The translations under genes and the position numbers were made by a program. Under the pieces are notes generated by a model. The model was not told the origin of the DNA. It searched no databases and was given only the letters and a program-made list of their open reading frames with translations. A stretch of DNA of 64,000 nt from Antedon mediterranea (taxonomy: Eukaryota; Echinodermata; Crinoidea; Comatulida; Antedonidae). Location of the stretch: NCBI RefSeq assembly GCF_964355755.1, contig NC_092670.1:19717201-19781200 (forward strand), written 5' to 3'. Every line of letters begins with the position of its first letter. Within the stretch, counting starts at the first letter, position 1. Positions 55,701 through 64,000 of the stretch are shown in pieces.

Positions 55701-58700
55701 TGTACACAGTTTGTAGTAGCATCTTCAAAGTAATCTCAGCGGAAAATATAAAAATAAAGTTAAGTGGACCAGATCACCATCGAGAGAAAACACCTTTCTC
55801 TGTCAAAGTTGACAGATGCTTTACACACAAAAATAAAGTAATATCAATCTTCGAGATCAATAATAGAGATGGTGATAGAAGATTCTTCTCATACCACGCT
55901 ATGAGACTTCCTGCGCAACACCTGTACTCGCAGATTGAGGTGTGTGTGAGGCTACTCAGAGTTCACCAAACCTTGATGCATACACTTTTGCAATAAACAA
56001 GAAAATGGAAGCAACCAACAATGTCTTTTCATACTCGTCAATAGTTTCTCTTATTTTTTCCCATCAAAAATGTATATATTGATAGACATTATAAATGGAC
56101 CTAATATCTCCAATGATTTTTAGCATGAAGAAACTGATCAAATAGAAGTTTTATCAATCAAAATTGTACTGTATCCAAAGGTAATTAGCTCTTTACCGTT
56201 GTCTAAACATGCATGTGTCGCCAAGGGGAAAACGGGCGATTACAAACCTATCCAAACGTCTATGCGGTTCACAATGCTATCAAGAATTTAATTATCAACA
56301 GAATTAGAATCTGTTAATAAAGTGCGTTCAGGCTTGTATAAATATTAATGAAAAATTAACAAATTTATGGCCAATGTTGTTACGATTGCATAATCTTTAA
56401 ATACATTTGAATGGAAGTATTTTAACTCTCTTTCTAGCATTTTCAAATTCACAGTTGTACTTAAGTATTGGTTATCAACAATTCATTAACAAAATGATTG
56501 TAATTACAATGTAATATAATTTTAATTTGAAATGCAATAAACACGGATTATCTCTATTCAAAGGTATTCCAAAAAATTAATGTCCTAAACTATATTAGTT
56601 TATTGGGGTGTCATACAGGCTGAGGTGTACAGCAACAGAAGATGTTTTACGGCATTAAACTACACACCTGTAGCCATAGAGGCCAACCCCAACCCCCACC
56701 CATCAACTTTTTTCTCTAAAGAACCATTTAAATTAGAGACCAATATCAAAAGTGATAATATGCCAACTAGATTTAGAAGATAAATTAAGATTTTGTCATT
56801 TTGTGGAAAAAACAACCCCTATAAAATCCTGGCTATGGGTTTGTACTATTAATTTAGATTTACTCTATCCAGTGTAAAAAAATAGCACAATAATGCATTA
56901 TGAAAAATTAGGTCTACTACAAGAACAGGACTAATGTTTAATTTCTTCACCAATATCAATATTCAATCAATTTGGAAATCCTATCAGGAATGCTACTTTT
57001 ACCTATAGGCCTACTTTTCACAGTTATGGAAATCTTAAACTGCAGAAAATAATTGCTTTTTATTATCAATAGTAATATATTCATTGAAACTTTAATACAT
57101 ATTTTATAATGTAGAAAGATTAATAATGTTGGAAGCATTCAATGCTATACAGTACTCGATTTATAACTTAATTGATACATAGAGATATTTCTCTATGATT
57201 GATACGATAGTTCTTATTAAATCAATAATGAAAATCAGTAAGGGTTGGTTTGTACTAGTATAGTGATTGACTTCAGACTAGTATGTAACTTTTTTTCTCT
57301 TTTCAAAGTCCTCTGGGCTATGAGAAAGATTAGCAGCAAGACTCATGTGGTCTGTATTTTTCTCTACAGTATTTGTTAACAGATATGCCCACAGAAAAAC
57401 CATGATCTTAAAAACAGTTTCAAAGACATTGATTCCGGCCTTGATTAACATGAACTGTCTTTAAATTGGTTTAGAACAATTTTTCCTCAACTCAACCTGG
57501 CCAGTGCTGACCTCCACTCGGTCACACTATCCACAGAACTGTGTTGTAGGATTTCAGTACAGATGTTTGAAAGAAAAGGAAAACGGTTCGTTTGGTATTT
57601 TTCAATACAAACAGGCTTATAAATTATATTTTGGGTTTATTGGTAATTAGAGTATATGTATATTTGTGACATCAGCAAGACCAGTCAAATGCTATAGGTT
57701 ACAAAACTAAGTATAATATGAACTTTCTATAACTATGTAGACAAAATAATGCTGTTTAAATACAAATTAGTGTAGTTGCATGAGAAGCAAACATTATCGT
57801 AAAGATATAAAAAACCCTAATCATTTCTACTTCGTCAAGAACTCGCTCCCACAAATCACTCTAAATTGTCTGATCATTACGACGTGCGCTGATAAAAAAA
57901 ATGCTACTTAAATTCTAGTAATTGTACCTCAACAAGAACATACTTAATCAATATTGCGCTCAATGATTGGCCGACTTAATTAAGATCTAAATTTATATTC
58001 TATACTTTATGATGAATATTATTTAGGAATTATATATTTCCTATAATCATGAATACATAATTTAATTTAACTGCCTTTAAATGATCACAATATGAGATTA
58101 AAATAATTATTCAGAAATAAATCGTTAGTTGGGAGTTTTTTATATATAAACTATACAAAAGATATATATTTTTGTAGAATAGAATAAAAAAAAAAATGCC
58201 TTATAAAAGATTATGTTCACTCCATGTGTATTTCCAGTGGCTATATTTACAATAACATTTAAAGGCATTGCTTTTAAATAGTAAGTATTTCACATAAGTC
58301 AATAAAGATTTATTTATATTTAAATAGGAGAATATTAAATGTGTAAGGATAGGTATTTAGCAAATCTTGATACAACCACCGGATCTTAATCGTATCCCTT
58401 CACTTAAGTCAATAAATATAAGGATTTTACTTGGTAAAGTGGTAGGTATTTACTTACTTGGATAGGAGAAAGAAAAAGTATTTTCATTAGCCTAATGGTG
58501 AATAGGAATGTGTACGGTCCAACTAAGGACTATGGGAAATAAACTGAACTAAATGGTGCATGCGGCCACTTGATCCAAATTATAATTCATCTATGTAACT
58601 GATATAAAATACAGTACTGAAATTTGGTTGTCTTGTAATGAAGAGATACATCATTTATGGGCTGTAGTCTAAGCTGAAGCTAGTATAATAACAACTGGGT

Positions 58701-61700
58701 GAAAAACATTAATGTTTTGCAGTAATATTATTCATTACCTTTGTTATTAGTTGTACTGGTCCATTGATAATCTTAGGGGATTGTTAAATCTTAGGGCTTT
58801 GATTAATGTTCATGCTAGACATTAATATAATCTGTGCTTCATTAAACTTTCAAAAACTTTACCCAAGTTTAATATTTGTTTATTATTAAAGTTTCTAGAG
58901 AAAAGAAATTGAGCTGGGTAGAGTTAGTAATACTGTAAATTACAAAAAGGGTGAATGAAATATTTAAACACAAATGAAATATTTTAAACATAGATTTTGT
59001 ACATACCTGCTAATTTTTAATCATCAGATGTGTGTGGAGAATGCATACCATGATGAAAAACACACAGATGAAAAGATGGAATCAACATGTAAAGAAAGAG
59101 AGAAAAAAAGAAAATCCTTAATTAGTTTATTAATCTATATCTTGAATGTAAAGCTCTGTCTACACTATCAAACCAGTTAGACAAAAAAGTGTGATATGCC
59201 CAACCGCCGAAATATGGTAGTGATATGACATTATCATGTCCATATATGGGCACATCACATTTTTTTGTCACACAAAGTTTGAGTAGATCCATTGGTGTGC
59301 GCTCCCCTTTGACAGAGAGAAATTATGAACTCATTTTTTATATATATTTTTTTAAACATTTTTGAGCGCTCCCAAGATTTAAAAAATCTACTCCTGATGA
59401 ATTTTTATATTATACTGCAATACAAATTATTTCCGTTTCAAATGTAAAATGCTCTGGATTATATTATATTGCCACTGTGTCAAAATTCACTCATTTCATC
59501 ACTGAACTTTGTATACCTTTGATCAGCAATATTTACGATCGTAAAAAAAGCGTGATGGCGTATATTCATAACATTCTTAAATCAAGTAGCTGAATTATTG
59601 ATCAAGCAATTAACAAATCATGTGGACAACCAAACTTTGAATCATTGTTTAAATTTATTCAATTCTAGCCATAATTCAATTGGTTTGTAAAAATAAGAAT
59701 TGTAACCTAACTAAAGATAATAATATATAATTGTACATTAGTCATTTTGTAAAAAGAAATGATTTGAATGAATGTTTAAGATTTTCAAATATTGAGTTTT
59801 AGAGGAACCATATTGAAACATATTAGATGAACCACATTGTACCATTTCCAAACAGTAGTATCTTTGAAATCAGCAACTTTTAAATCTCAACTTTTAAATT
59901 TTTACTAAACAATTTGATTACTACACAAATTGAATCAATTTTTAAAATGGAAATTGTATTCCTTTCTTTTATTAAGTATTTTAATTTTTATATTGTATTA
60001 ATTTATTTTCTTTAAATCTGGTAGTCAAGTGCTATACATTTGTATTGAAAATCCTCGATATTCAAATTTTCATCAAAAATGTTGTAATTAAATAAAAGGA
60101 AAATAAATAATATTAAAATCATTCATCCATCAACTCTTCTATTTTGAGATATTTTTTATATCCAGAATATTTCAACACAGCCAGCATTAATGCCTACAGT
60201 ATTTATGTCTTTACTGCATACCTTTGCTAGGCCTAATGGTATTATATTTACACTAGTCACATCTCTCTTGTCAACAGCATGGTTGGTGTAGATTCTAGTG
60301 CTAAAGAGATTGCCATTTGCATACCATATATGGTGTTCATGCTGGTTTTAAGGCCAGGACATGAAAATATCTTAGTTTCTTTGTCCTTATTATGGATAAA
60401 TTCTCTATAGTCTTACAGAGAATAACAACACCACTGAAAAGTGTGTTACTAGTCACCAAGGATTAAAATGTTTTATATTATTTAAACTCATAAAGGGAGA
60501 TTTTCTATCACATTACATCAATCACATCAACAATGCACTGGTCATGTATTTTGAAACATGTCTTTGTAAAACCATGACAATTTTCCAGCAAACAAATGTT
60601 AGCATACTGTCAATTCTAAACCTAAACAACAAAATAATATTACTATACATCCTAGTGTCAAGATATTATACAACTCAAAATAGTATTGACCACCATTATC
60701 ACAACACACCAGGTGGTACCGGATGTCCCTTATAACTAATTAAAATGTGACCTTATTAACAACAGTTGGTGTGTACAGAGGGCAACATTTTAACAATTAG
60801 TAAACAGCATTTTAATTACCAGAAAATTTCAATTCAGGTAATATAGTCTGTACAGACTATTTCTTATTTAATTAAATTCTTAATGACTGAAAAACTGTGG
60901 ATTTATATAGATTATATTAAAATGATATAAGGTAGAATTTAATAGTTCATTTCGTTGAGATAGTAGGTGTCTTCAAGACTTTTCGTAACTGGGACTTTAT
61001 TTCATTTGTTTTGGCCTATTACAAATTTGCTTTTTAATGACTTCATAAAAATATATTGTGAGTGATGAAAAAAGATTTGTGAGGGAAAAAGGATAATAGT
61101 CAAGCCTCATGTATTCACTAATAATAATATATGAACTTTTAATTACAATTTAGAAATATTTTTGTGGACAAAAAATATTTGTTATCAATAGTTTATCAGT
61201 CACCATTTAGTGTTAAATAAAAAAATGTAATTTGATATCCATAAATGACACCAACAAATTGTCCAATTTCACGCTAGAATGTGAATGTTGAAGGATGTGA
61301 AAAGGAAAAATCACATCATTAGAAAGGTGATATTTGGCAAATCGTTATCATGTAATTGAACCTTGACATGACGATAACAATGTAAAACACACTTTTATTA
61401 ATTTAGAAGTGTTATACTTGCTATAGTATAACTGGTTTAAAATAATATTGTATTCTATTGACAGGAATTAGTAGTAATAGTAACTGTCTTAACATAGATA
61501 TGAACATACTGCTTTGGACAATAAGGAAAGGTGCTTGAAATCAACTGATGGTTCTAGGAAATTAAACTAAAGCCCAAGACAAACAAGGACATTTATTAGA
61601 AAATAGGAAAAGCACATAGGTAAATACTACTGTATTAGTACTATACAAACATCCGTAAGCTTAGGTAAAGCAGTTATAACACATTAGACTAAACCACATA

Positions 61701-62212
61701 AATTCCAGCTTTAACAAAACAAAAGATTTAGATTTTGAGGACTTATACTAAAATTGGACCGTAAGTAAAAATGTCAAGAGGATCCAGATGTAGAGCTAAC
61801 TACTAGCTATACACAAAGTTACAAAACATCTTTTATTAATACAACAGTATAATTTAAACGCTAATTAACATGGGTGCTTGGTAAGGTTGAACTTAACATG
61901 GTTAACTGAAAAAAAATTAAGATGGGAGAAAAACCCTATGCACCGAAGACAACTATATATCTGATAAGATAACAATATCGTAAAAAACAATAATACCTTC
62001 TGTAATTCCTTTTGCAACATAAGCATCTGTAACAATGGTTGTTGATGTTGTTGTTGAACAAAAACCATGTTCCCCATTCCATGGTGTGCTGAAGATGATG
62101 TTGCTGCCATTGGAAGACAAAACGGTAGCTTATTTCCGGACGTTTTCGCAGCCAAAGCGGCAGCTGTTACTGGCATTGTCATCTCCTTCATAATATTACT
62201 AGTGGTTAACAT
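16665..62212 (-). CDS. RBFOX: RBFOX (Fox-1 / A2BP1) family RNA-binding splicing regulator, whole coding span with alternative first exons
   Basis: Common coding exons, minus strand: 34155-33853, 29699-29535, 29323-29270, 24735-24643, 21152-21083, 20789-20629, 18877-18740 and 16709-16665. All join in phase. With the most distal first exon (62212-61997) this gives 1,245 bases, 414 residues and a TAA stop. A single RRM begins [20 protein letters not shown] (RNP2 LHVSNI), continues [18 protein letters not shown], carries RNP1 GFGFVTF and ends [13 protein letters not shown]. This matches vertebrate RBFOX almost residue for residue. The N-terminal region is rich in Q, P, A and T (AFPPQNG as in vertebrates); the C-terminal region is rich in A, Y and G, with [13 protein letters not shown] and YADPYHH. 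RBFOX proteins bind UGCAUG in introns and switch alternative exons in neurons and muscle. Long introns (up to tens of kb) and several promoters are normal for this family. One RBFOX gene is expected in an invertebrate, ancestral to RBFOX1-3. Confidence 0.95.
18740..18877 (-). CDS. RBFOX: RBFOX penultimate C-terminal exon
   Basis: It is bounded by TTTTACAG and GGG|GTAAGA, phase 0 at both ends, 46 codons. It reads [20 protein letters not shown] and then [17 protein letters not shown], matching the vertebrate segment YGGYAAYRYAQP...AADPYHHALAPAPTYG. If the donor is not used, the frame runs on for 24 more codons to a stop in the intron, giving a different C-terminus. Position and sequence leave little doubt about identity. 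Confidence 0.92.
20205..20381. mobile_element. MITE copy, diverged, with internal 24-base triplication
   Basis: The right end TTTGATGGTGTAGACCGAGC is recognisable; the left end is decayed. The unit ATATCACTACCATATTTAGG is repeated three times in the body. It lies in an RBFOX intron. Confidence 0.65.
20400..20485 (-). repeat. tRNA-derived SINE fragment
   Basis: The minus strand shows A box TAGCATGGTGGTTA and B box GGTTCAATCC about 20 bases apart, which is closer than in a normal tRNA. It lies directly next to the MITE at 20205-20381, within an RBFOX intron. Confidence 0.55.
20908..21045. repeat. Interspersed repeat of CAGTAAAACCTCTATTAA type
   Basis: AGTAAAACCTCTATTAAAAG, GGGACCTAACAAGGG and CCCTTAATAGGGGTGTTCC form a loose inverted structure. 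A fragment of the same kind (GGGTCACTTAGTTAGGTCCC, CCTCTTAATAGGGGTTG) is at 4247-4312. It ends shortly before the RBFOX exon at 21083. Confidence 0.5.
22958..23008 (-). other. RBFOX: Candidate 51-base cassette exon in RBFOX (17 codons)
   Basis: Between the 93-base exon and the next RBFOX exon, the minus strand shows GTTTTTAG|AATGTT and, 51 bases on, GAACAG|GTAGGA. The interval has no stop in phase 0 ([17 protein letters not shown]) and starts and ends in phase 0. It could therefore be spliced in without breaking the frame, placing 17 residues at the end of the RRM, just before VNNATARV. The pyrimidine tract is short and I know of no counterpart in other RBFOX genes, so it may be chance. Confidence 0.3.
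24636..24791 (-). promoter_or_regulatory. Cluster of four RBFOX binding motifs (TGCATG) around the 93-base exon
   Basis: Minus-strand TGCATG at 24791-24786, 24769-24764, 24744-24739 (abutting the acceptor CAG) and 24641-24636 (overlapping the donor GTGCATG). (U)GCAUG is the high-affinity RBFOX site; binding at or upstream of an exon normally represses it. Confidence 0.85.
24643..24735 (-). CDS. RBFOX: RBFOX 93-base RRM exon, predicted autoregulated
   Basis: This exon encodes [20 protein letters not shown] and on to GRKIE, that is RNP1 and the second helix and last strands of the RRM. Its length, 93 bases, equals that of the vertebrate RBFOX exon whose skipping gives a dominant-negative protein lacking RNA binding. 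The acceptor reads TGCATGCAG|GGATTC and the donor GAG|GTGCATG, so a TGCATG abuts or overlaps each splice site. Two more copies lie at 24764-24769 and 24786-24791. Loss of the exon keeps the frame. Confidence 0.95.
29186..29214 (-). promoter_or_regulatory. Three GCATG motifs downstream of the 54-base RRM exon
   Basis: Minus-strand GCATG at 29214-29210, 29197-29193 and TGCATG at 29191-29186, that is 55-85 bases after the donor of exon 29323-29270. Downstream sites normally favour exon inclusion. Confidence 0.6.
31093..32494. mobile_element. TTAA-flanked non-autonomous DNA element (piggyBac-like), 1.4 kb
   Basis: CTTAAAGACACCTTCCCTAC at 31088 and its exact reverse complement ending at 32499 bound the element. 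TTAA stands at 31089-31092 and 32495-32498, the target site of piggyBac-type elements. Beyond the first 20 bases the two ends differ. There is no transposase; the 83-codon plus frame at 31574 lies in the nested element and looks non-genic. Confidence 0.7.
31515..32290. mobile_element. Second inverted-repeat element nested in the TTAA element
   Basis: The left end CTAAGGGCGCGTTTATACAA and the right end (reverse complement CTTAGGTCGTGTTTATACAA) match at 17 of 20 bases, followed by CACGCTA and CACTCTA. It is about 776 bases long, with CCTAC near both outer edges. It is richer in G and C than the surroundings and has no recognisable gene. Confidence 0.5.
33853..34155 (-). CDS. RBFOX: RBFOX common N-terminal exon (101 codons)
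   Basis: It is bounded by CTTCAG at 34156 and ACG|GTAAGT at 33853, phase 0 at both ends. The reading starts [18 protein letters not shown], has AFPPQNG in common with vertebrate RBFOX (APPQNG), and goes on with a Q/T/P-rich disordered stretch. In-frame ATGs at codons 3 and 5 could serve as starts for a short isoform. A possible non-coding leader with a CG|GTAAGA donor ends at 34470. Confidence 0.93.
36895..36912 (-). CDS. RBFOX: RBFOX candidate short first exon (MNILRK)
   Basis: ATG at 36912 gives six codons, MNILRK, then a strong AAG|GTATGT donor in phase 0, 2.7 kb from the common exon at 34155. Short leaders of this kind occur in vertebrate RBFOX1. The evidence is only the donor and the phase, so this is tentative. 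Confidence 0.4.
39072..39266 (-). CDS. RBFOX: RBFOX N-terminal exon (65 codons), first exon or internal
   Basis: From ATG at 39266 the exon reads [20 protein letters not shown] and then a Q/S/Y-rich stretch ending QVSGKQQSL at a CTG|GTAAGA donor in phase 0, joining directly to HPMQMAG of the next exon. The low-complexity M/Q/S composition is typical of RBFOX N-termini. Upstream of the ATG there is also a usable acceptor (TTTTTGAAAG|GC at 39275). The exon could therefore be internal, entered in phase 1 from a leader that ends with one extra base. Confidence 0.85.
44400..45520. repeat. Left array of GTAACYTACGTTAC motifs (7 copies)
   Basis: Copies start at 44400, 44592, 44759 (plus), 45121, 45142, 45318 and 45507 (minus). 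Five match the consensus; 45121 and 45318 have one change each. Each copy is an imperfect palindrome whose sixth base gives it a direction. Confidence 0.8.
45655..47131 (+). pseudogene. Broken gene of a multi-copy uncharacterised protein family inside a mobile element
   Basis: The reading starts at ATG 45655 ([20 protein letters not shown]), with a possible acceptor CACTAG just upstream. It crosses an in-frame TGA at 45838 and continues in the same frame to 46222. A GT-AG intron runs 46223-46506 (phase 1, joins as NAG-MSPR), then the second exon runs from 46507. Near 47000 the frame shifts: the first frame ends at 47063, while another frame reads [20 protein letters not shown] and stops at 47131. 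The protein is highly basic, with a lysine- and arginine-rich N-terminus, a coiled-coil-like stretch ([18 protein letters not shown]) and a block [20 protein letters not shown]. From general recollection, relatives with YRERKK, YVP and CxKHQN blocks are abundant in cnidarian, mollusc and echinoderm genomes and are longer at the C-terminus. This copy is therefore truncated and inactive. Confidence 0.7.
47147..47907. repeat. Right array of GTAACYTACGTTAC motifs (4 copies)
   Basis: Copies start at 47147, 47514, 47535 (plus) and 47894 (minus). The pair 47514 and 47535 reads GTAATTTACGTTAC. The array begins 16 bases after the end of the broken gene. Confidence 0.8.
49087..49390. repeat. 109-base tandem repeat, 2.8 copies
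   Basis: AATCAAGGTAAAAACCAATA recurs at 49087, 49196 and 49305, with nearly identical units; the third copy has a short internal deletion. RBFOX intron. Confidence 0.92.
50105..50263 (-). CDS. RBFOX: RBFOX candidate alternative first exon (53 codons)
   Basis: ATG at 50263 opens [20 protein letters not shown] and the frame runs to [10 protein letters not shown], then a good AAG|GTAAGG donor in phase 0. A second in-frame ATG ([10 protein letters not shown]) lies ten codons before the donor. The S/T/Q-rich start and the phase match to the exon at 34155 support an RBFOX leader. The flanking sequence is plain AT-rich intron. Confidence 0.55.
53970..54235. repeat. Diverged direct duplication, unit about 140 bases
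   Basis: ACTTTCAAAAT, ATAAAAATATT, ACTTGAAAAATGGATTTTA and GATGCAAGATAATCT occur in the same order at about 53990 and 54130. RBFOX intron. Confidence 0.75.
54722..54811 (-). CDS. RBFOX: RBFOX candidate alternative first exon (30 codons)
   Basis: ATG at 54811 opens [18 protein letters not shown]. The frame stays open for exactly 30 codons to CAG, followed by a GTTTGT donor, ending in phase 0 like the other candidate first exons. Base composition is richer in G and C than the flanking intron. The donor is weaker than the others, so this is a plausible but unproven promoter-proximal exon. Confidence 0.45.
59149..59285. mobile_element. MITE copy with broken right end
   Basis: The left end AAGCTCTGTCTACACTATCA is intact. 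The right end stops at CACAAAGTTTGA and runs into unrelated sequence starting GTAGATCC. It lies in the longest RBFOX intron. Confidence 0.7.
61997..62212 (-). CDS. RBFOX: RBFOX distal alternative first coding exon (72 codons)
   Basis: It opens with ATG at 62212 ([20 protein letters not shown]) and contains a run QQQHQQP before LQKELQK. It ends at an AAG|GTATTA donor in phase 0, which fits the phase-0 start of the common exon at 34155. The Q-rich, low-charge make-up resembles RBFOX N-termini. Several internal ATGs (residues 8, 11 and 13) could also be used. The upstream 62213-62800 block is slightly richer in G and C than its surroundings, which would suit a 5' UTR and promoter. A different gene sharing this strand cannot be excluded without transcripts, but I see no other partner exon. 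Confidence 0.65.
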
Positions 62213-64000
62213 TAAATTGTGTTTTTTCTACGGTTTATATAAGTAATCGTAAAGTATTTTTCTATGGAATATCCAATCGTTTCAATACCAGTTTTATTGC
62301 CTGATAGGATTAAATTAATCAATGCTGTCGTATCATTCCTGTTACAAACAAATCTGCTGATATTTAAGTTGACCCTACTGAAGAATACGATCACAAATTT
62401 GATTAACTTCCCTGAAACTAATCAGTATGCTAGCGCCGAGCACGATACCAGACCGGTGTTATGTTACTTGTGTAATTGCGTGTTCAGGCTGGAGAAGAAT
62501 TCAATCAGAATTTGAGTTGTTTCAAAAAACAACATGTATTTACTCTACACGTCCATCCAGGATTGTGTGCTATCATAACATAGCCATTAGTAAGCTAGAA
62601 ACAAGTAAGGTTGAAGGTAGCTCACTGAGTGAGATTAATACAGCTCAAATGTTCAGCTTTGTCAGTGTACAGTAATTGCAGAGCCAGCAATACAGCCTGT
62701 CTTATTCTCAGCTAATCACACGGCTACAGTAAAAGTCCCTTTGTGTTGTCTACTCACTGACTCGTATAGCCTATACCACACGGAATAATTACTTATCCCA
62801 ATCTGTGATCAGTGTGCAGAGATGATGATGACATAACAGATAGTACCACTGGGGGATGTAGAATATCTCCCTCTCATCAACAATTAAGCTGGTGCGGTCT
62901 TCAAGAGGTCTGTTAATTACGAAGTAATCTGCCTGGCTTTTGATATTCAAATGAAGGTTTTCACATTACTACCACTTTGAGTGGACACAAAGACGAGAGA
63001 TTGAATCACGTTTATTTACACAGACTTCCCTACTGTTTCAACATTGGCGCGTGGTCCTAATTTGCATAACAATCAAACCTTACAGGAAACACTTGAGCTG
63101 AATGAATAACTACTGATACCTTAACAAAAGGGGTACACATTGTACAGTTTAATAGCCCACTTATACAATGAACAGGGGTATCCCCAATTACCCAGCCATG
63201 GACAAAAACTCATCTGTGACTAATAAACCCTAAAAAGTACAAAAGAGTAACTGTAAATAATAACAAAAAACAGTAACAATAATGTATTGTTGTCATTCTA
63301 CTCAAACTACTGATATTGCATTATCATAACAATTATTATCGTATGTACTTATGAATGTCAACAATTGCACACTGACTGTAATATTATATTATAGGCAGCT
63401 GTAAGAATTTGTTTTTGAATGAATGAAAAAAAGTAAAGAGAAGAACGTTTTGTTATCAAATAATTATAATGTTTGTCATTAATATGAATTGATATCCATG
63501 TCTAATTATGGAGTTTTTTTCTTTCATGTTTTTAATATTGACCTAAAATACAACCTATTTCTGTCTCTTGAAAGACTTTTTACATAAATTGTCTGAATAA
63601 AACTATTTTACACACAATAACATTACATATTTATTCAACCATTCCTTTAATAAACAATTATTTACCACCTTGAATCTATAAAAAAAAAAGTTGGTCATTG
63701 AAAATCTATGTTTTAACTAATTTTATGATTATGAATTATAATACCAAAGTGAATGGAAACCTTTGATCAAAATCAAAACAATTGTAAGGCCTAGCATGAT
63801 AATCAGTGAGTATTCAAGCGTAAACAAATCACACAAATGACCTAGCATAGTATCTATGGTAACTAGTGAAAAACATTGGTCAGAATGAGCAGCTGGGCTT
63901 AACATGTAAGAAATGTCTAATCTGTTTACAATTGAATACAAAAATCGACAAAGAAGAACAGTCAATACTTATATATAAACTGTATATAATCTATAACCTC
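62213..64000. other. Sequence upstream of the most distal RBFOX first exon seen here
   Basis: No supported coding exon. The block 62213-62900 is somewhat richer in G and C and may hold a promoter and 5' UTR; the remainder is plain AT-rich sequence. Further upstream RBFOX exons may lie beyond the window. Confidence 0.45.

Larger units (their letters stand above)
34471..61996 (-). other. RBFOX 5' introns
   Basis: About 27 kb of AT-rich intron between the candidate first exons. Apart from the mobile element at 44-48 kb, the tandem repeats, the MITE and a 98-codon plus-strand frame at 55700-55996 of unknown meaning, I see no supported feature. GATGAT-rich simple sequence lies near 53150-53260. 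Confidence 0.6.

Noticed and set aside
59740-60130. Possible third LINE 3' end ([18 protein letters not shown] on plus)
   Set aside because: The similarity to a reverse transcriptase tail is faint, and the WNxLP block is absent.
63729-63965. 78-codon minus-strand hydrophobic frame near the right edge
   Set aside because: It starts at TTG, has no ATG at the start and no family resemblance; AT-rich hydrophobic frames arise by chance.

Overview
This is a window of nuclear DNA from an animal. It is very AT-rich, with large introns, clear GT-AG exons and many short interspersed repeats. The protein sequences (an RBFOX splicing factor, the Hedgehog regulator MOSMO and a RUN-PDZ protein), together with stretches of GCCTAGGCCTAG type, suggest an invertebrate marine deuterostome, most likely an echinoderm. 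The species cannot be fixed from this sequence alone. There is no bacterial-style operon, rRNA, CRISPR array or viral gene.

Layout. All three host genes lie on the minus strand. (1) A RUN-plus-PDZ adaptor gene starts at 7659, runs leftwards and probably continues off the left edge. (2) MOSMO, three exons, complete, occupies 9990-11180. (3) The RBFOX gene fills most of the rest. Its stop codon is at 16665, the common coding exons lie between 16665 and 34155, and at least four or five candidate alternative first exons are spread from 36895 to 62212. A probable 3' UTR lies below 16665.

The RBFOX gene is the main result. The 93-base exon that completes the RNA-recognition motif has TGCATG, the protein's own binding site, abutting its acceptor and overlapping its donor, with two more copies just upstream. 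This is the expected signature of autoregulated exon skipping. A 51-base in-frame candidate cassette exon lies in the following intron.

Mobile DNA. A decayed element of about 4.1 kb sits inside an RBFOX intron (about 44.0-48.1 kb). It carries a spliced, now broken gene of a multi-copy uncharacterised protein family. Eleven copies of a 14-base near-palindrome flank that gene in a mirror-symmetric orientation. There are also a 798-base fold-back element with a perfect 6-base target duplication and 21-base internal repeats, a 1.4 kb TTAA-flanked element with another inverted-repeat element nested in it, six copies of a roughly 160-base MITE, two LINE 3' ends, two tRNA-derived SINE fragments and several tandem repeats.
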